Positions 35,946-44,737 of a stretch of DNA of 64,000 nt are shown in pieces. Location: positions 1,178,001-1,242,000 of the forward strand of contig JAYQJO010000001.1 in the NCBI GenBank assembly GCA_038142205.1, given 5' to 3'. The first letter of the stretch is position 1, and each line of letters starts with the position of its first letter. This DNA is from UBA7359 sp038142205. Its GTDB lineage: Bacteria > Pseudomonadota > Gammaproteobacteria > Eutrophobiales > Eutrophobiaceae. The translations under genes and the position numbers were made by a program. The notes beneath the pieces are model-generated. The model was not told the DNA's origin, did no database searches, and was given only the letters and a program-made list of their open reading frames with translations.

Positions 35946-36935
35946 TTAAACGCCCAGGTTTTCTCTGGATTTTTCCAATGCAGCTTTAGCATTGTTAATT
36001 GCATTTTCACTGTCGGGTAATTCAGCGCAATATTTTTCAACAGCATTGATACCCAGTGGCATCCACTTATCCAACCAGGAGGTTAATACTGCTTTATTTT
36101 CTGAATTTTCTAATGCCAAATCTACTAATGCTTTAGACCAGCGCATATGGCGTTCACTGTCTCGGCATTGGCTATCACATAACATACCCAACAAAGTATC
36201 TGAATTATGACGACCTGCCTCACCCAATTGATGTAAGACTGCCGCTTCAACGGCCGGTTTAAGCACCAGGTTAATCGCACAAAAAGATTCTCCCCAATCC
36301 CAGGCGGTCATAGCTCTCTCTGTTAACTCACGAAATCCTTGCCAGGCTTCGTCATCTTCCCAATGCTTTCTTTCGTCTTGTCCAAACCCTGCATCAGGAT
36401 GCGTTAAAGACAGTTCATATGTACGATAGGCCGTGTGTGTTAACCAACGATGCGAATCGGCTGCCTGAAATGTTGAACAATTCGTGATGGTACTTGCAGG
36501 CGCCATTTGTCCAATGTAGGCCGAACTCATCTGTAAGGCATGAAAAACATAACGTGCAGGTGTGTACAATTTCGCAAGGGTTCCTACCCATTCACGATCA
36601 ATCGCTTTGTCGTGTTCTCTGTCGTTGAATTGATCCAGCAAACTTTTGACATACGTTTCTTGACCATCCTGCATAATATTATAAGTACGATAAACAATAG
36701 CATCAGGATCTCTGAATGTATCCCAATCCTCATGTTGTAAAGGACTCTTATTACGATAATTTAAATACCACTGATTCATATGCAGATTAGTATCCATTTC
36801 CCAGGGTTTATCTGGGTTGTTCATACTGGTGTGCAAGCGAACAGAAGTAATATCATATTCACTGGGACGGCGACGATTCTTTGCCAGATGTGACCAGGTT
36901 TTTAATGGTTTTAAAACTTCAGGTGAATCACTCAT
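35946..36935 (-). CDS. tmoE: Toluene monooxygenase hydroxylase beta subunit TmoE
   Basis: 329 residues, the usual TmoE length (about 327). The N-terminal LKPLKTWSHLAKNRRRPSEYD and DTNLHMNQWYLNYR stretches, and the helical core with RYVFHALQMSSAYIGQMAPAS and DAGFGQDERKHWEDDEAWQG, match TmoE/TouE/TbuA2-type subunits. It forms the (alpha beta gamma)2 hydroxylase with TmoA and TmoB and has no iron ligands of its own. It is followed by the hairpin before tmoF. Confidence 0.93.
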   Translation of the reverse strand: MSDSPEVLKPLKTWSHLAKNRRRPSEYDITSVRLHTSMNNPDKPWEMDTNLHMNQWYLNYRNKSPLQHEDWDTFRDPDAIVYRTYNIMQDGQETYVKSLLDQFNDREHDKAIDREWVGTLAKLYTPARYVFHALQMSSAYIGQMAPASTITNCSTFQAADSHRWLTHTAYRTYELSLTHPDAGFGQDERKHWEDDEAWQGFRELTERAMTAWDWGESFCAINLVLKPAVEAAVLHQLGEAGRHNSDTLLGMLCDSQCRDSERHMRWSKALVDLALENSENKAVLTSWLDKWMPLGINAVEKYCAELPDSENAINNAKAALEKSRENLGV

Positions 36936-36989
36936 ACTAACCTCTTAACTTTTAATTTTTTAATATGTAGTTAACTACTATTGGTAGTT

Positions 36990-37292
36990 TTATAAATGTT
37001 TCTCGAAATAGAACCTGACGTAGTCCTTGGTATTTTCTATCTTGCCAGCAAAGGAACTCAGATTGATTTCCAGTTCACGCATTTCAAAAGAGTGCCCAAG
37101 TATTTCTTCCATGGTTTCTTTGCGTAAGATACATTCATCTTCAACAGAGATACGTAGATAGGCCATTTTGTCATCGACGATAACTTCCTTACCCGGGTTA
37201 TCTATCTCCATCGCTTCTGCGACAGCATCAGCTATTTCACCGGCTCTGACGACAGGCCCGACCATATTGTTTAATGATGCATCTTGGCTCAT
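36990..37292 (-). CDS. tmoD: Toluene monooxygenase effector protein TmoD
   Basis: 100 residues, cofactorless regulatory subunit that docks on the hydroxylase and tunes catalysis. NMVGPVVRAGEIADAVAEAMEIDNPGKEVIVDDKMAYLRI and LGHSFEMRELEINLSSFAGKI are close to TmoD. Lies 36 bp after tmoC and 54 bp before tmoE. Confidence 0.93.
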   Translation of the reverse strand: MSQDASLNNMVGPVVRAGEIADAVAEAMEIDNPGKEVIVDDKMAYLRISVEDECILRKETMEEILGHSFEMRELEINLSSFAGKIENTKDYVRFYFEKHL

Positions 37293-37328
37293 TTATTTAA
37301 TCCTCATTTTTTTGTTGTTTGATCGTTA

Positions 37329-37667
37329 TTAGGCTGGTGCAACGTAAGGTGTCACACCTTCTATATCCACCAAAACATCATCACCCTCAACCTTGATTGG
37401 ATACTGAGACAATTTGCAATCAACCGGGTTAATTCCCTTACCATTCGAGCAATCAAACTGCCATAAATGTGCTCTGCAAGTCAGTTGTTTACCATCAAAC
37501 TCACCTTCAACTAAAGGAATATCCTGATGTGGGCACATAGCCTGATACGCTTTAACATCACCGCCATCAATCACAGTGATCAATACTTCAGTATTGTCTG
37601 TTGTTTCGAAGACCTCCATTTCACCTTCCCAAACATCATCCAGGGTACATATTTTTTCAAATGCCAT
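37329..37667 (-). CDS. tmoC: Toluene monooxygenase Rieske ferredoxin TmoC
   Basis: 112 residues. The Rieske cluster is held by MCPHQDIPLVEG and CRAHLWQFDCSNG, the TmoC form of CxH and CxxH; FEKICTLDDVWEGEME at the start and DVEGVTPYVAPA at the end are family features. It shuttles electrons from TmoF to TmoA. Confidence 0.94.
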   Translation of the reverse strand: MAFEKICTLDDVWEGEMEVFETTDNTEVLITVIDGGDVKAYQAMCPHQDIPLVEGEFDGKQLTCRAHLWQFDCSNGKGINPVDCKLSQYPIKVEGDDVLVDIEGVTPYVAPA

Positions 37668-37686
37668 GTTTTATCTCTTTTCCTTA

Positions 37687-37945
37687 TCATTCATCAGCAA
37701 AAATAATGTCGATTGTTTCAGTTGGCTCTAACCCTGAATCAGCGACCTTCATATCTCTCGGAAAGAAATCATCAGCACCTTGTTTCCTGACTCTTAATAT
37801 CTTGTCAGGTTGTGGTGCAACTCTACGACCAATCGAAATGCGCTGCTGCTGCAGCAACTTCATCCATGGTGTTTTCTGTATCGACTGGCACAAGTTGAAT
37901 CACAAAGTCATGTTCAAAATTTGAAAGTAATGGAAATGCAGCCAT
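37687..37945 (-). CDS. tmoB: Toluene monooxygenase gamma subunit TmoB (frameshifted)
   Basis: A small subunit in two frames. MAAFPLLSNFEHDFVIQLVPVDTENTMDEVAAAAH comes from the ATG at 37945, and SIGRRVAPQPDKILRVRKQG...FFPRDMKVADSGLEPTETIDIIF from the next frame; together this is TmoB, residue for residue in register with the 84-residue family. One base too many at AAA 37836-37838 (T in the gene) explains the break; without it the product is 85 residues. It lies between tmoA and tmoC in the canonical order. Confidence 0.85.
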
Positions 37946-37972
37946 CAGTGTCTCCTGTATATCTGTATTTAA

Positions 37973-39474
37973 TTAACCGGCTTTTTTATGCGCCATTTCT
38001 TTATAAATGTTTGCCCATTCCAAACCATAGGCATCATCACCAATCTCACCCGGCGCCAGACTCATGTACTTCAGCGCTCCACTGAGATCCATGGGTTCCA
38101 TCATCCCCGCCAGGAAGCGATCGATAAAACTCAGATGATCCGCATAGCGTTCTGGTTCCTGTTCAAAACACCAGCGATCCGGTTCAGAACCAAAATGATA
38201 TAAACGATCTTTATACTTGAGAGGATAATCTTTGACATTCCAGCCATTACCTGGTGAACCCACAATGGGTATATTCGACATATTGCATATTGCAGGTAGA
38301 GTTTCCGGCAAAGTAAGCTCAACTTTATCATTGACCAAGTTATCGATAATGACATCCCAACACTTGCCAAATGTATCGTTCCAACCAGGATATTTTTCTT
38401 CCAGCCATTCTCGTTCATCCGGGTTTACACCGGCACGAGGATTCCACCAAACCGTAGGGCGCCAATACCAAACACCCATATGCATACCATGGTGAGTTTC
38501 ATCGAGATCTCGTAAAAACTGATCCCAATACCAGGGTTTATCCAGGCCAAGATCGAGAATACTGCGTTCAAACTGCCCGACTATCCATTCTTCCATAAAC
38601 TCTTTAAAAGACTGGCTTCGATGTTCAAGGGGTGTGTAGTAGTCCATCATGGGTCCCGTCAACACAGAAAACAATTTCCATGAACGCCAAAAAGCAATAT
38701 CTATCAATCTCTGGGCATCGGCTTTTTTACCTTTTTCCACCAACAACTTGACCATTGGGCCACCCTGCTGAGCGTGACGTGATTCATCGGTCTGTATACT
38801 TGAGATTAAACTTGAAAATGTATGGTCACCGGCCTCCGAAGCATCAGCGGCTAAGCCCAGAAACTGCATATTGGTAAAACCTGTTTCAAAAGCAAACGTC
38901 AGCATAATACCCATACTGATCGCATCGCGGCTATGAATGATATCTTCAAAAAAATGCCTGCCAGCCAAAGCTGCCCATTCATTAGTATGTAATGCTTTTT
39001 GTGCCCAATCCCATTTTCTATCCAAATTGCAGTTGGCATGTGGAAAAAACAATTGAAGTTGAGCATGACGAGTTTCATCCATCATGCCAAACGTGGCCAT
39101 GTTACGGTTACCCGGCGCCTTGGAAAACGCGCCATTCTACCTTCGCCAACAATTGCGCCATATTCAGCCAAAGCTAAAGCACCATAATGTGCTTGTAGAA
39201 TACTGATCCAGCCTGGATCAGCACGATCAAGAAATTTATCACGCGCTAATGCCGCTTTTACTGAATAAGCACCCGCATCTTTTTCACGTTGGGTCTCAAC
39301 GTATTCAGGATAAGTCACTTTGTAAGGCTCATCATAGGTTTCCCAATCCTCAATTGAAATTCCGCGATGACCTGACATTTCCTCAGGAAATAATTCATCC
39401 TCAGTGACATATTTCGGCGTCCAGTTGGTTGCCCTTAATAAATCATACCATTCTGTTCTTTCGATCATGGCCAT
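37973..39474 (-). CDS. tmoA: Toluene monooxygenase hydroxylase alpha subunit TmoA (frameshifted)
   Basis: Catalytic di-iron subunit that hydroxylates toluene or benzene on the ring. The N-terminal frame reads ERTEWYDLLRATNWTPKYVTE to GEGRMARF and the second resumes SKAPGNRNMATFGMMDETRH. Di-iron ligands lie in AEYGAIVGEGRMARF (Glu), MMDETRHAQ and QTDESRHAQQGG (ExxH pairs). One missing T in the run 39124-39127 breaks it; repaired, it is 500 residues, exactly the TmoA length. Regiospecificity (ortho, meta, para) cannot be read by eye. Confidence 0.93.
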
Positions 39475-39545
39475 GGTTGTTATCCTCTCATTACCTTTTT
39501 TAATTTTCTAACTATGTAATTAATATTTTGACATTAACTGTCGAT

Positions 39546-39736
39546 TTACTTACCAAGTTCCTTGGCCGATTTTCCAGCGATACCAAAATGCGATTTTGGT
39601 ACTTCATTTAAAATGACTCGAATACTTTCCCTGGGTGCGCCCAAACTTTCCTCTATTGCATCAGTGATGCTTGCAATTAAGTTTGCTTTTTCTCATCGTC
39701 TCTGCCTTCCATGATGGTGATATTTGCTATGGGCAT
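39546..39736 (-). CDS. 4-Oxalocrotonate tautomerase-like protein (frameshifted)
   Basis: The frame starting at ATG 39736 reads MPIANITIMEGRDDEKK and stops; after adding one A in the A5 run (39687-39691) it continues ANLIASITDAIEESLGAPRESIRVILNEVPKS...FGIAGKSAKELGK, a full 63-residue tautomerase. Pro1 (the catalytic base after Met removal), the Arg of ESIRV and the NEVP segment of the 4-OT fold are all present. It would interconvert 2-hydroxymuconate and oxalocrotonate in the meta pathway. It sits between dmpP and tmoA, 27 bp after dmpP. Confidence 0.82.
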
Positions 39737-39763
39737 ATTTTCAATCTCGTATATATAATTTAA

Positions 39764-40830
39764 TTAAATATTTTTAAATAACGGGCTTTTCGGTTTTTCA
39801 TCTTTCGAGGCATTAGTATAGAAATGCTCCATGAATAAATGCTTTTCAAACAGACGTCCTTGCATCAAGGTCGTTATACAAGCATCTATCATTGGGGGTG
39901 GCCCACACATGTAGGCTTTATTGCCTTCAAACTTTCCATCATAAATAGAATTGGCAACTTCATGCACCATGCCTCGTTCACCTTGCCAGTCACTGTCTTC
40001 CGGTTCTTCTGATAAAGCGGGTATATATCTGAAATTTTCATGTTCTTCTGCTAATGCTTCGAACACTTCCCGGTAATACAACTCCTGTTGATTTCTTGCA
40101 CCATAAATCAAAGTGATCTCTCTTTGCTCACCTTTTTCAAACTGATCCAGAATCATCGATTTTGGACTGGACAGACCTGATCCTCCTGCCAAAAATAACA
40201 TCGGCTCAGGTGCAGAGTTACGCACAAAGAAACGACCATAAGGTCCTGAAAAATTTAATTCATCACCCACTTTTAATTGTTCATGGATATACGTTGTACC
40301 TGCACCACCCTGTACCAGTGAAATATTCAGTTCGACAATTGAATTCTCAGAAGGAGAATTAGCAATAGAAAATGCACGAGCTGGTCCTGCAATTCCTGGA
40401 ATTTCCAGATTAATATAATGACCGGCTTGAAATTCAATGGAGTCATTTTCTATCTCGAGAAAAATACCTTTGATTCTTGATTTAAATCGGTGATCTCAAT
40501 CACCTTCGCTTTAAAATCTCTTACCTGATGTGATTCCGCATCAGGGTCTTCTTCGACGTCTGCTTCAATCACCAAGTCAGACGTTGGTGTGGCACAGCAC
40601 GCCAAACATTTACCTTCACCTTTTTCCATATCCATCAAGGCAAATGGCGAAGCCTCGCCATGTTCAATATCACCTTCAAGCACATCGACTTTACAAGTGG
40701 CACATAAACCATGGCCACATGCATACGGTAGATAAATTCCAGCTCTTAATGAAGCATCAAGAATGGTTTGACCTTCTTCGACCTCAATAATCTCGCCCAA
40801 AGGTTCAATTTCAACCTGATAAGTCAACAT
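39764..40830 (-). CDS. dmpP: Phenol hydroxylase reductase DmpP (frameshifted)
   Basis: Ferredoxin plus FAD/NAD reductase component. The first frame holds the plant-type 2Fe-2S site (YACGHGLCATCKVDVLEG, later CLACC) and the second the FAD motif RAFSIANSPS and NAD motifs AGGSGLSSPKSMI and CGPPPMIDACI, ending ALFK-like SPLFKNI as in DmpP. The break is at TT 40474-40475 (A in the gene, one base short). Repaired length is 355 residues against 353 for DmpP. Its start abuts the dmpO stop. Confidence 0.9.
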
Positions 40831-41190
40831 TTAATTTCCATAGCCTTTCACACCATTTAAATCAGGTGTAATAAATCTTAATAATGATTTATGTCCAAAA
40901 CCGTTGTCTTTTAAACTGGCGCTTGTATCTGGTGTGAAATCTTCATCATCAAGAATCCAGTTGACGTTATCCCACTTTACTTTTTCATATTCTGGATGAG
41001 CCGAAAAAATACTCGGGATCACTTCCTCCAGCAAAGCACCAAAAGGCATCTCTGGTGGTAATGGAAAGGCTAATGCTGCAGTAAATAGATTGTGATTATC
41101 CCAATGGATATAGACCAACTGATTTCCATGAAAATTTTCTACAGCATCTTTGTTAATATCGACGTAATCGCCTAAGGGGTTAATTGCCAT
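40831..41190 (-). CDS. dmpO: Phenol hydroxylase component P4 (DmpO)
   Basis: 119 residues, the gamma subunit of the phenol hydroxylase oxygenase. NPLGDYVDINKDAVENFHGNQLVYIHWDNHNLFTAA and FPLPPEMPFGALLEEVIP are close to DmpO/PhhO. It sits in the conserved order between dmpN and dmpP, 12 bp after dmpN. Confidence 0.93.
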   Translation of the reverse strand: MAINPLGDYVDINKDAVENFHGNQLVYIHWDNHNLFTAALAFPLPPEMPFGALLEEVIPSIFSAHPEYEKVKWDNVNWILDDEDFTPDTSASLKDNGFGHKSLLRFITPDLNGVKGYGN

Positions 41191-41202
41191 TATTTTATTC
41201 TC

Positions 41203-42732
41203 CTAGCCTGTAGCCACGTCGCCTTGTTTATCTTCACCCTTCCATTCCTGCCAGCGTTTGTGATCTGGTGAACCGACATATTCCAGATTATCTTCACCAT
41301 CATTTAGATGGTAATAATTCAGGACATCTGACAATTCAGCACCGCCACAATTACCCTGGAATATCTGATGAACTGGCAACCATGATTGAGTATATTTTTC
41401 TGGTTCATTCTCAAACACATCTTTACAGCCATCAGAACAAGTGTGATATCGATCGCCCTTGTACATTGAAACGCGACGACTGATCTTCATTGGGTCAGAC
41501 ATGACTTCTGTAAAGAACATCGGTATCTGACAGGTCTGGCAAAGCTGCGGAAGACCCTTAACATAGTGTCGTTCGCCGGCTTTTTCCATCTCGCGCCATT
41601 GTTCAAAACGTGGACGATAATACTGATCGAAGGTATTTGGATATTTTTCTGATAGCCAATCCATTTTCTTATCATCTGGCACCCAGGTATGGAATGCAGC
41701 TGCATGAGTGAAATTATACAAATCACTCCAGGTCTGATGACTTAAATGTTCTGACTCAGCCGTAGCCAATTCATGATGTTTAGGCATACGTAAACCATAA
41801 CGAGACAAGTCATTAAACAGAGCACCCATGTTTTCGACAAAATAGACTTGCCAGGCTTCGCCCCATGACATAGGAGAGTTGGGCAACATGTAATCCTGCA
41901 TAGCAGAGATCAATGCCAGTAAGCGATAGGCGCGCCAGAAATGTTTATCAATGTAACCCTGGATGATGGGCAGATTGTCTTCATGCTGTTCAACCATGAA
42001 TTTTATAATCTCAAGACCTAATGTCATATGACGGGCTTCGTCAGACTGTGCTGAAAATCCAAAGGTCACCGTTGCCATATCACCGTTATAAGCCGCACCT
42101 GACATAAAAGGCACGAACAACAGATTGGTCAATACATATTCAAATGAAAATGAAACCGAGGTAATAAACTCAAACGGTCCTGCTGTCATTGCATCTTCAA
42201 AATAGGATTTGGGTACAGATAGATACCAGACACGGTCAAACTGATGAAACGCATCATGCATACCATTAAAGTGTTTATTGTAATGACTTAAGGTATGTAG
42301 TTGTGTCTGGCAATGACGTAGTTCATCGATGGCCTGCATCTGGCAGGCAACCCGAGTGCCTTCACCACGGAAATGTCGGCCCAGGTGTGCGTAATGGCGA
42401 TGTGCACCATATTCCAGAGGCGTGACACCCTGGATAAACAGTTTCAGGGCATTGACATAACGGGCATCAGAAACATTCAAATGACCATTATTCTGTGCAA
42501 AGCTATCGATAATGGCATAGAGTTTTTTCTCTTTTTCTGCCTGATATTTCCAGTATGCATCCACTGTTAAACGAAATGGATCTTCCCAGCCAGACCAGTC
42601 TTTAATTTTTATGCCTTCAAACTTATCGTAAGGAAAAACTTTATCCATCGGCTGATAAGTCGTGTCCCAACCCATACCACGGGTGAGAACTTCATAGCGT
42701 TTACGCATATTTAATTTTTTCTTTGCTGCCAT
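41203..42732 (-). CDS. dmpN: Phenol hydroxylase component P3, catalytic alpha subunit (DmpN)
   Basis: 509 residues; converts phenol and methylphenols to catechols at a carboxylate-bridged di-iron centre. Ligands are in TPLEYGAHRHYAHLGRHFRGEGTR (Glu), QAIDELRHCQ and QSDEARHMTLG (ExxH pairs). The C-terminal YHS-type segment KISRRVSMYKGDRYHTCSDGCKDVFENEPEKY is the known zinc-like region of LmP3/DmpN. Length and order match the group 1 soluble di-iron monooxygenases. No frameshift here. Confidence 0.95.
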   Translation of the reverse strand: MAAKKKLNMRKRYEVLTRGMGWDTTYQPMDKVFPYDKFEGIKIKDWSGWEDPFRLTVDAYWKYQAEKEKKLYAIIDSFAQNNGHLNVSDARYVNALKLFIQGVTPLEYGAHRHYAHLGRHFRGEGTRVACQMQAIDELRHCQTQLHTLSHYNKHFNGMHDAFHQFDRVWYLSVPKSYFEDAMTAGPFEFITSVSFSFEYVLTNLLFVPFMSGAAYNGDMATVTFGFSAQSDEARHMTLGLEIIKFMVEQHEDNLPIIQGYIDKHFWRAYRLLALISAMQDYMLPNSPMSWGEAWQVYFVENMGALFNDLSRYGLRMPKHHELATAESEHLSHQTWSDLYNFTHAAAFHTWVPDDKKMDWLSEKYPNTFDQYYRPRFEQWREMEKAGERHYVKGLPQLCQTCQIPMFFTEVMSDPMKISRRVSMYKGDRYHTCSDGCKDVFENEPEKYTQSWLPVHQIFQGNCGGAELSDVLNYYHLNDGEDNLEYVGSPDHKRWQEWKGEDKQGDVATG

Positions 42733-42755
42733 ATTAATTCTCCAATATTGTCTGA

Positions 42756-43028
42756 TCAGCTAAGCCAGCTTAAAGCAAAATAATCATCGTCTTCATCGAT
42801 ATTGCCACTCAAGGAAACCAGATTAAGTTGTAATTCCATCGGATCCCAATCCTGCCCTTTAAATTCAGACACACTGTCGCGATTCACCACCAATCTCCCG
42901 GGAGATTCTATACGCACCATGCCCGGTTGGTAGTCTATCGTTGCATCTTGATTATCCTGTTCAATCGCCTCAATAATTGGTCGAGCATCTTCATTATCTT
43001 GTAAAATTAGAAAAACATTGTCAGTCAT
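42756..43028 (-). CDS. dmpM: Phenol hydroxylase effector P2 (DmpM)
   Basis: 90 residues, cofactorless regulatory protein of the DmpM/MmoB family: VFLILQDNEDARPIIEAIEQDNQDATIDYQPGMVRIESPGRLVV and MELQLNLVSLSGNIDEDDD are family landmarks. Needed for efficient turnover by DmpLNO. It lies 23 bp before dmpN. Confidence 0.94.
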   Translation of the reverse strand: MTDNVFLILQDNEDARPIIEAIEQDNQDATIDYQPGMVRIESPGRLVVNRDSVSEFKGQDWDPMELQLNLVSLSGNIDEDDDYFALSWLS

Positions 43029-43039
43029 GCCATTCCCCT

Positions 43040-44038
43040 TTATATATTGAGTCCCTGTTTAGACAGGCGCTCCAGCAATTGTTGTTTAACTTCATTCACA
43101 GCGACATCGCCATCACCTGCAAAAGCAGCCTGGCCTATCGGCATTAAAGCTTCCGTCAGGCGGTCAGCCCATTTAGTTGTCCATTGTGTAAGTAAAGCAG
43201 CATTTTCTGGTGACTCGTTTGCTGTGACTTTGATTAAGGCATTGGTCCAACGTACTGTTTCTGCATACCAGTCCGACATAAATTCAGTGAGCATGGCGAA
43301 GGTAGAACCACCTTCACGAGTTAATTCGTCTACAAAACGTTCGAACATAAGTGGATAGATCAGTCCATCCATAACAACATTTTGCGCCACCATAATTTCG
43401 AACCAGTCATCTAAAACAAACGTGTCCTCAACAGCATGTCGTAATTCTTGCCAGATATCTTCGTTCAACCAGGCTTCTTTGGCCGATTCAAGTGAAGTGG
43501 TTTCATTGCCATCAACCATCAAGCCAATGCGACTGATATACTGCGCCAGTCCCAAACGATCAATTGCATTGAACATTGTCACCTGAGTAATAGCCGTGCC
43601 ATAACCAAAATCGGTGATCGCGCAATTATTCATATTCGCGCCCCATTCAACATGACGTAGCGGAACAAGAAAATCGCGTACTTTTTGTTTGACTTCGTGA
43701 GATATTGATTCCATCGTGTCACGTTTTTCTACGAAGTTATAATTACTTTCAGCTACTTCCTGTTGTTTTGAGCGAGCAATCGTGTAAGCACCATAATAAA
43801 ACTGACGTGGATCCTTAAAGTCATACCAGTTCTTCATGACGATTGCAGTGCGACTTTCATCATAAACTTCATGTTCGGGATCCCAGAGAGGACGATAATG
43901 AAAATTAGTTGTCGGTTGAATACCAATAGTGGCTTCCTGATATCGAGAAGCAGGTTTGCCTTCGCCGATATGTCGTGCAACTTGATCGTAGGTTTCTCGA
44001 ATCGGTTCTATTGTTTTTGCTGAAATTTCCAGACTCAT
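43040..44038 (-). CDS. dmpL: Phenol hydroxylase beta subunit P1 (DmpL)
   Basis: 332 residues, the DmpL length. TIGIQPTTNFHYRPLWDPEHEVYDESRTAI and the helical LVPLRHVEWGANMNNCAITDFGYGTAI segment match the P1 subunit of phenol hydroxylases. It has no metal ligands and supports the alpha subunit in the hydroxylase dimer. It lies 11 bp upstream of dmpM and 43 bp after dmpK. Confidence 0.94.
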   Translation of the reverse strand: MSLEISAKTIEPIRETYDQVARHIGEGKPASRYQEATIGIQPTTNFHYRPLWDPEHEVYDESRTAIVMKNWYDFKDPRQFYYGAYTIARSKQQEVAESNYNFVEKRDTMESISHEVKQKVRDFLVPLRHVEWGANMNNCAITDFGYGTAITQVTMFNAIDRLGLAQYISRIGLMVDGNETTSLESAKEAWLNEDIWQELRHAVEDTFVLDDWFEIMVAQNVVMDGLIYPLMFERFVDELTREGGSTFAMLTEFMSDWYAETVRWTNALIKVTANESPENAALLTQWTTKWADRLTEALMPIGQAAFAGDGDVAVNEVKQQLLERLSKQGLNI

Positions 44039-44081
44039 ATATCTATTTCCCGTATTTTAATTCTGTTATTAAAGCTTGCTA

Positions 44082-44363
44082 TTACTCATCGTCCCCAGTT
44101 AAACCATTACGCCATTTGAGTTGGTCATAATCGACTTGTGCACATTGTTTAGTGGTTAATTCTTTGGCTTCATTACGCTTACAAAATTTTCTGAAATGTT
44201 CAAACGGCATCATTAATTCAACAAATAGCGTCGGATCCCCGATAGAAAAATTAAATTCTACAAATTTTTTATCCCGCACACCGGTGACTCTGACGTAGCG
44301 TTGATTATGGTTATCGAATGAATCTCTCGTTGACACAATGTTTTTATTTATTGTATATACCAT
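44082..44363 (-). CDS. dmpK: Phenol hydroxylase assembly protein P0 (DmpK)
   Basis: 93 residues. RYVRVTGVRDKKFVEFNFSIGDPTLFVELMMPFEHFRKFC matches DmpK/PhhK/TomA0, an accessory protein that helps load iron into the oxygenase. It is the first gene of the dmpKLMNOP string and is preceded by a -24/-12 promoter at 44403. The seven genes dmpK to the tautomerase and then tmoA-F run in one direction without a strong terminator until tmoE. Confidence 0.9.
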   Translation of the reverse strand: MVYTINKNIVSTRDSFDNHNQRYVRVTGVRDKKFVEFNFSIGDPTLFVELMMPFEHFRKFCKRNEAKELTTKQCAQVDYDQLKWRNGLTGDDE

Positions 44364-44402
44364 TAAATAAGTACTTTCCTACCTTAAAATTATTATTAAT
44401 TA

Positions 44403-44417
44403 GCAGTTACTGTACCA
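44403..44417 (-). promoter_or_regulatory. Sigma-54 (-24/-12) promoter of the dmp operon
   Basis: TGGTACAGTAACTGC on the minus strand has GG-N10-GC and five of six bases of TGGCAC with CTGC for TTGC, 39 bp upstream of dmpK. The dyad at 44483 would be about 95-105 bp upstream of transcription start. Confidence 0.62.
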
Positions 44418-44482
44418 ACTATAATTAACATATTAAAATCAATAATATAACTTAAATTTAATTTAAAACTTTGGTGCTAGTT

Positions 44483-44498
44483 TTTATCATATGATAAA
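44483..44498. promoter_or_regulatory. Perfect 16-bp palindrome, candidate activator binding site
   Basis: TTTATCATATGATAAA, fully self-complementary, in the 374-bp divergent gap between dmpK and the alcohol dehydrogenase. It matches 12 of 16 bases of the XylR/DmpR upstream site TTGATCAATTGATCAA and recurs in variant form near other sigma-54-like promoters in the window. The rest of the gap is A/T-rich with no gene seen. Confidence 0.6.
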
Positions 44499-44661
44499 TT
44501 TTATAAATACATTTAATCGGAAATTTTAACGTCAATGCCTTATTATTTCTGCCTGTTAAAATTAATAAAATTTAATTTCATGGAATAAACCTAACTACTT
44601 ATATGATTACAAAAGAAAAAATAGTTTGGTATGACTACAGTATGAATAAATAAATCTAATC

Positions 44662-44676
44662 TGGCATCAAGTTTGC
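44662..44676 (+). promoter_or_regulatory. Sigma-54 (-24/-12) promoter of the alcohol dehydrogenase
   Basis: TGGCATCAAGTTTGC matches TGGCAY-N5-TTGC completely with GG-N10-GC. It ends 61 bp before the ATG at 44738. It is the best sigma-54 match in the window. Confidence 0.75.
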
Positions 44677-44737
44677 GATTAATAATTGCACTTGTCCTAT
44701 ACAACAATAAAACAATGATTTAATAAGGGGAGAATCC

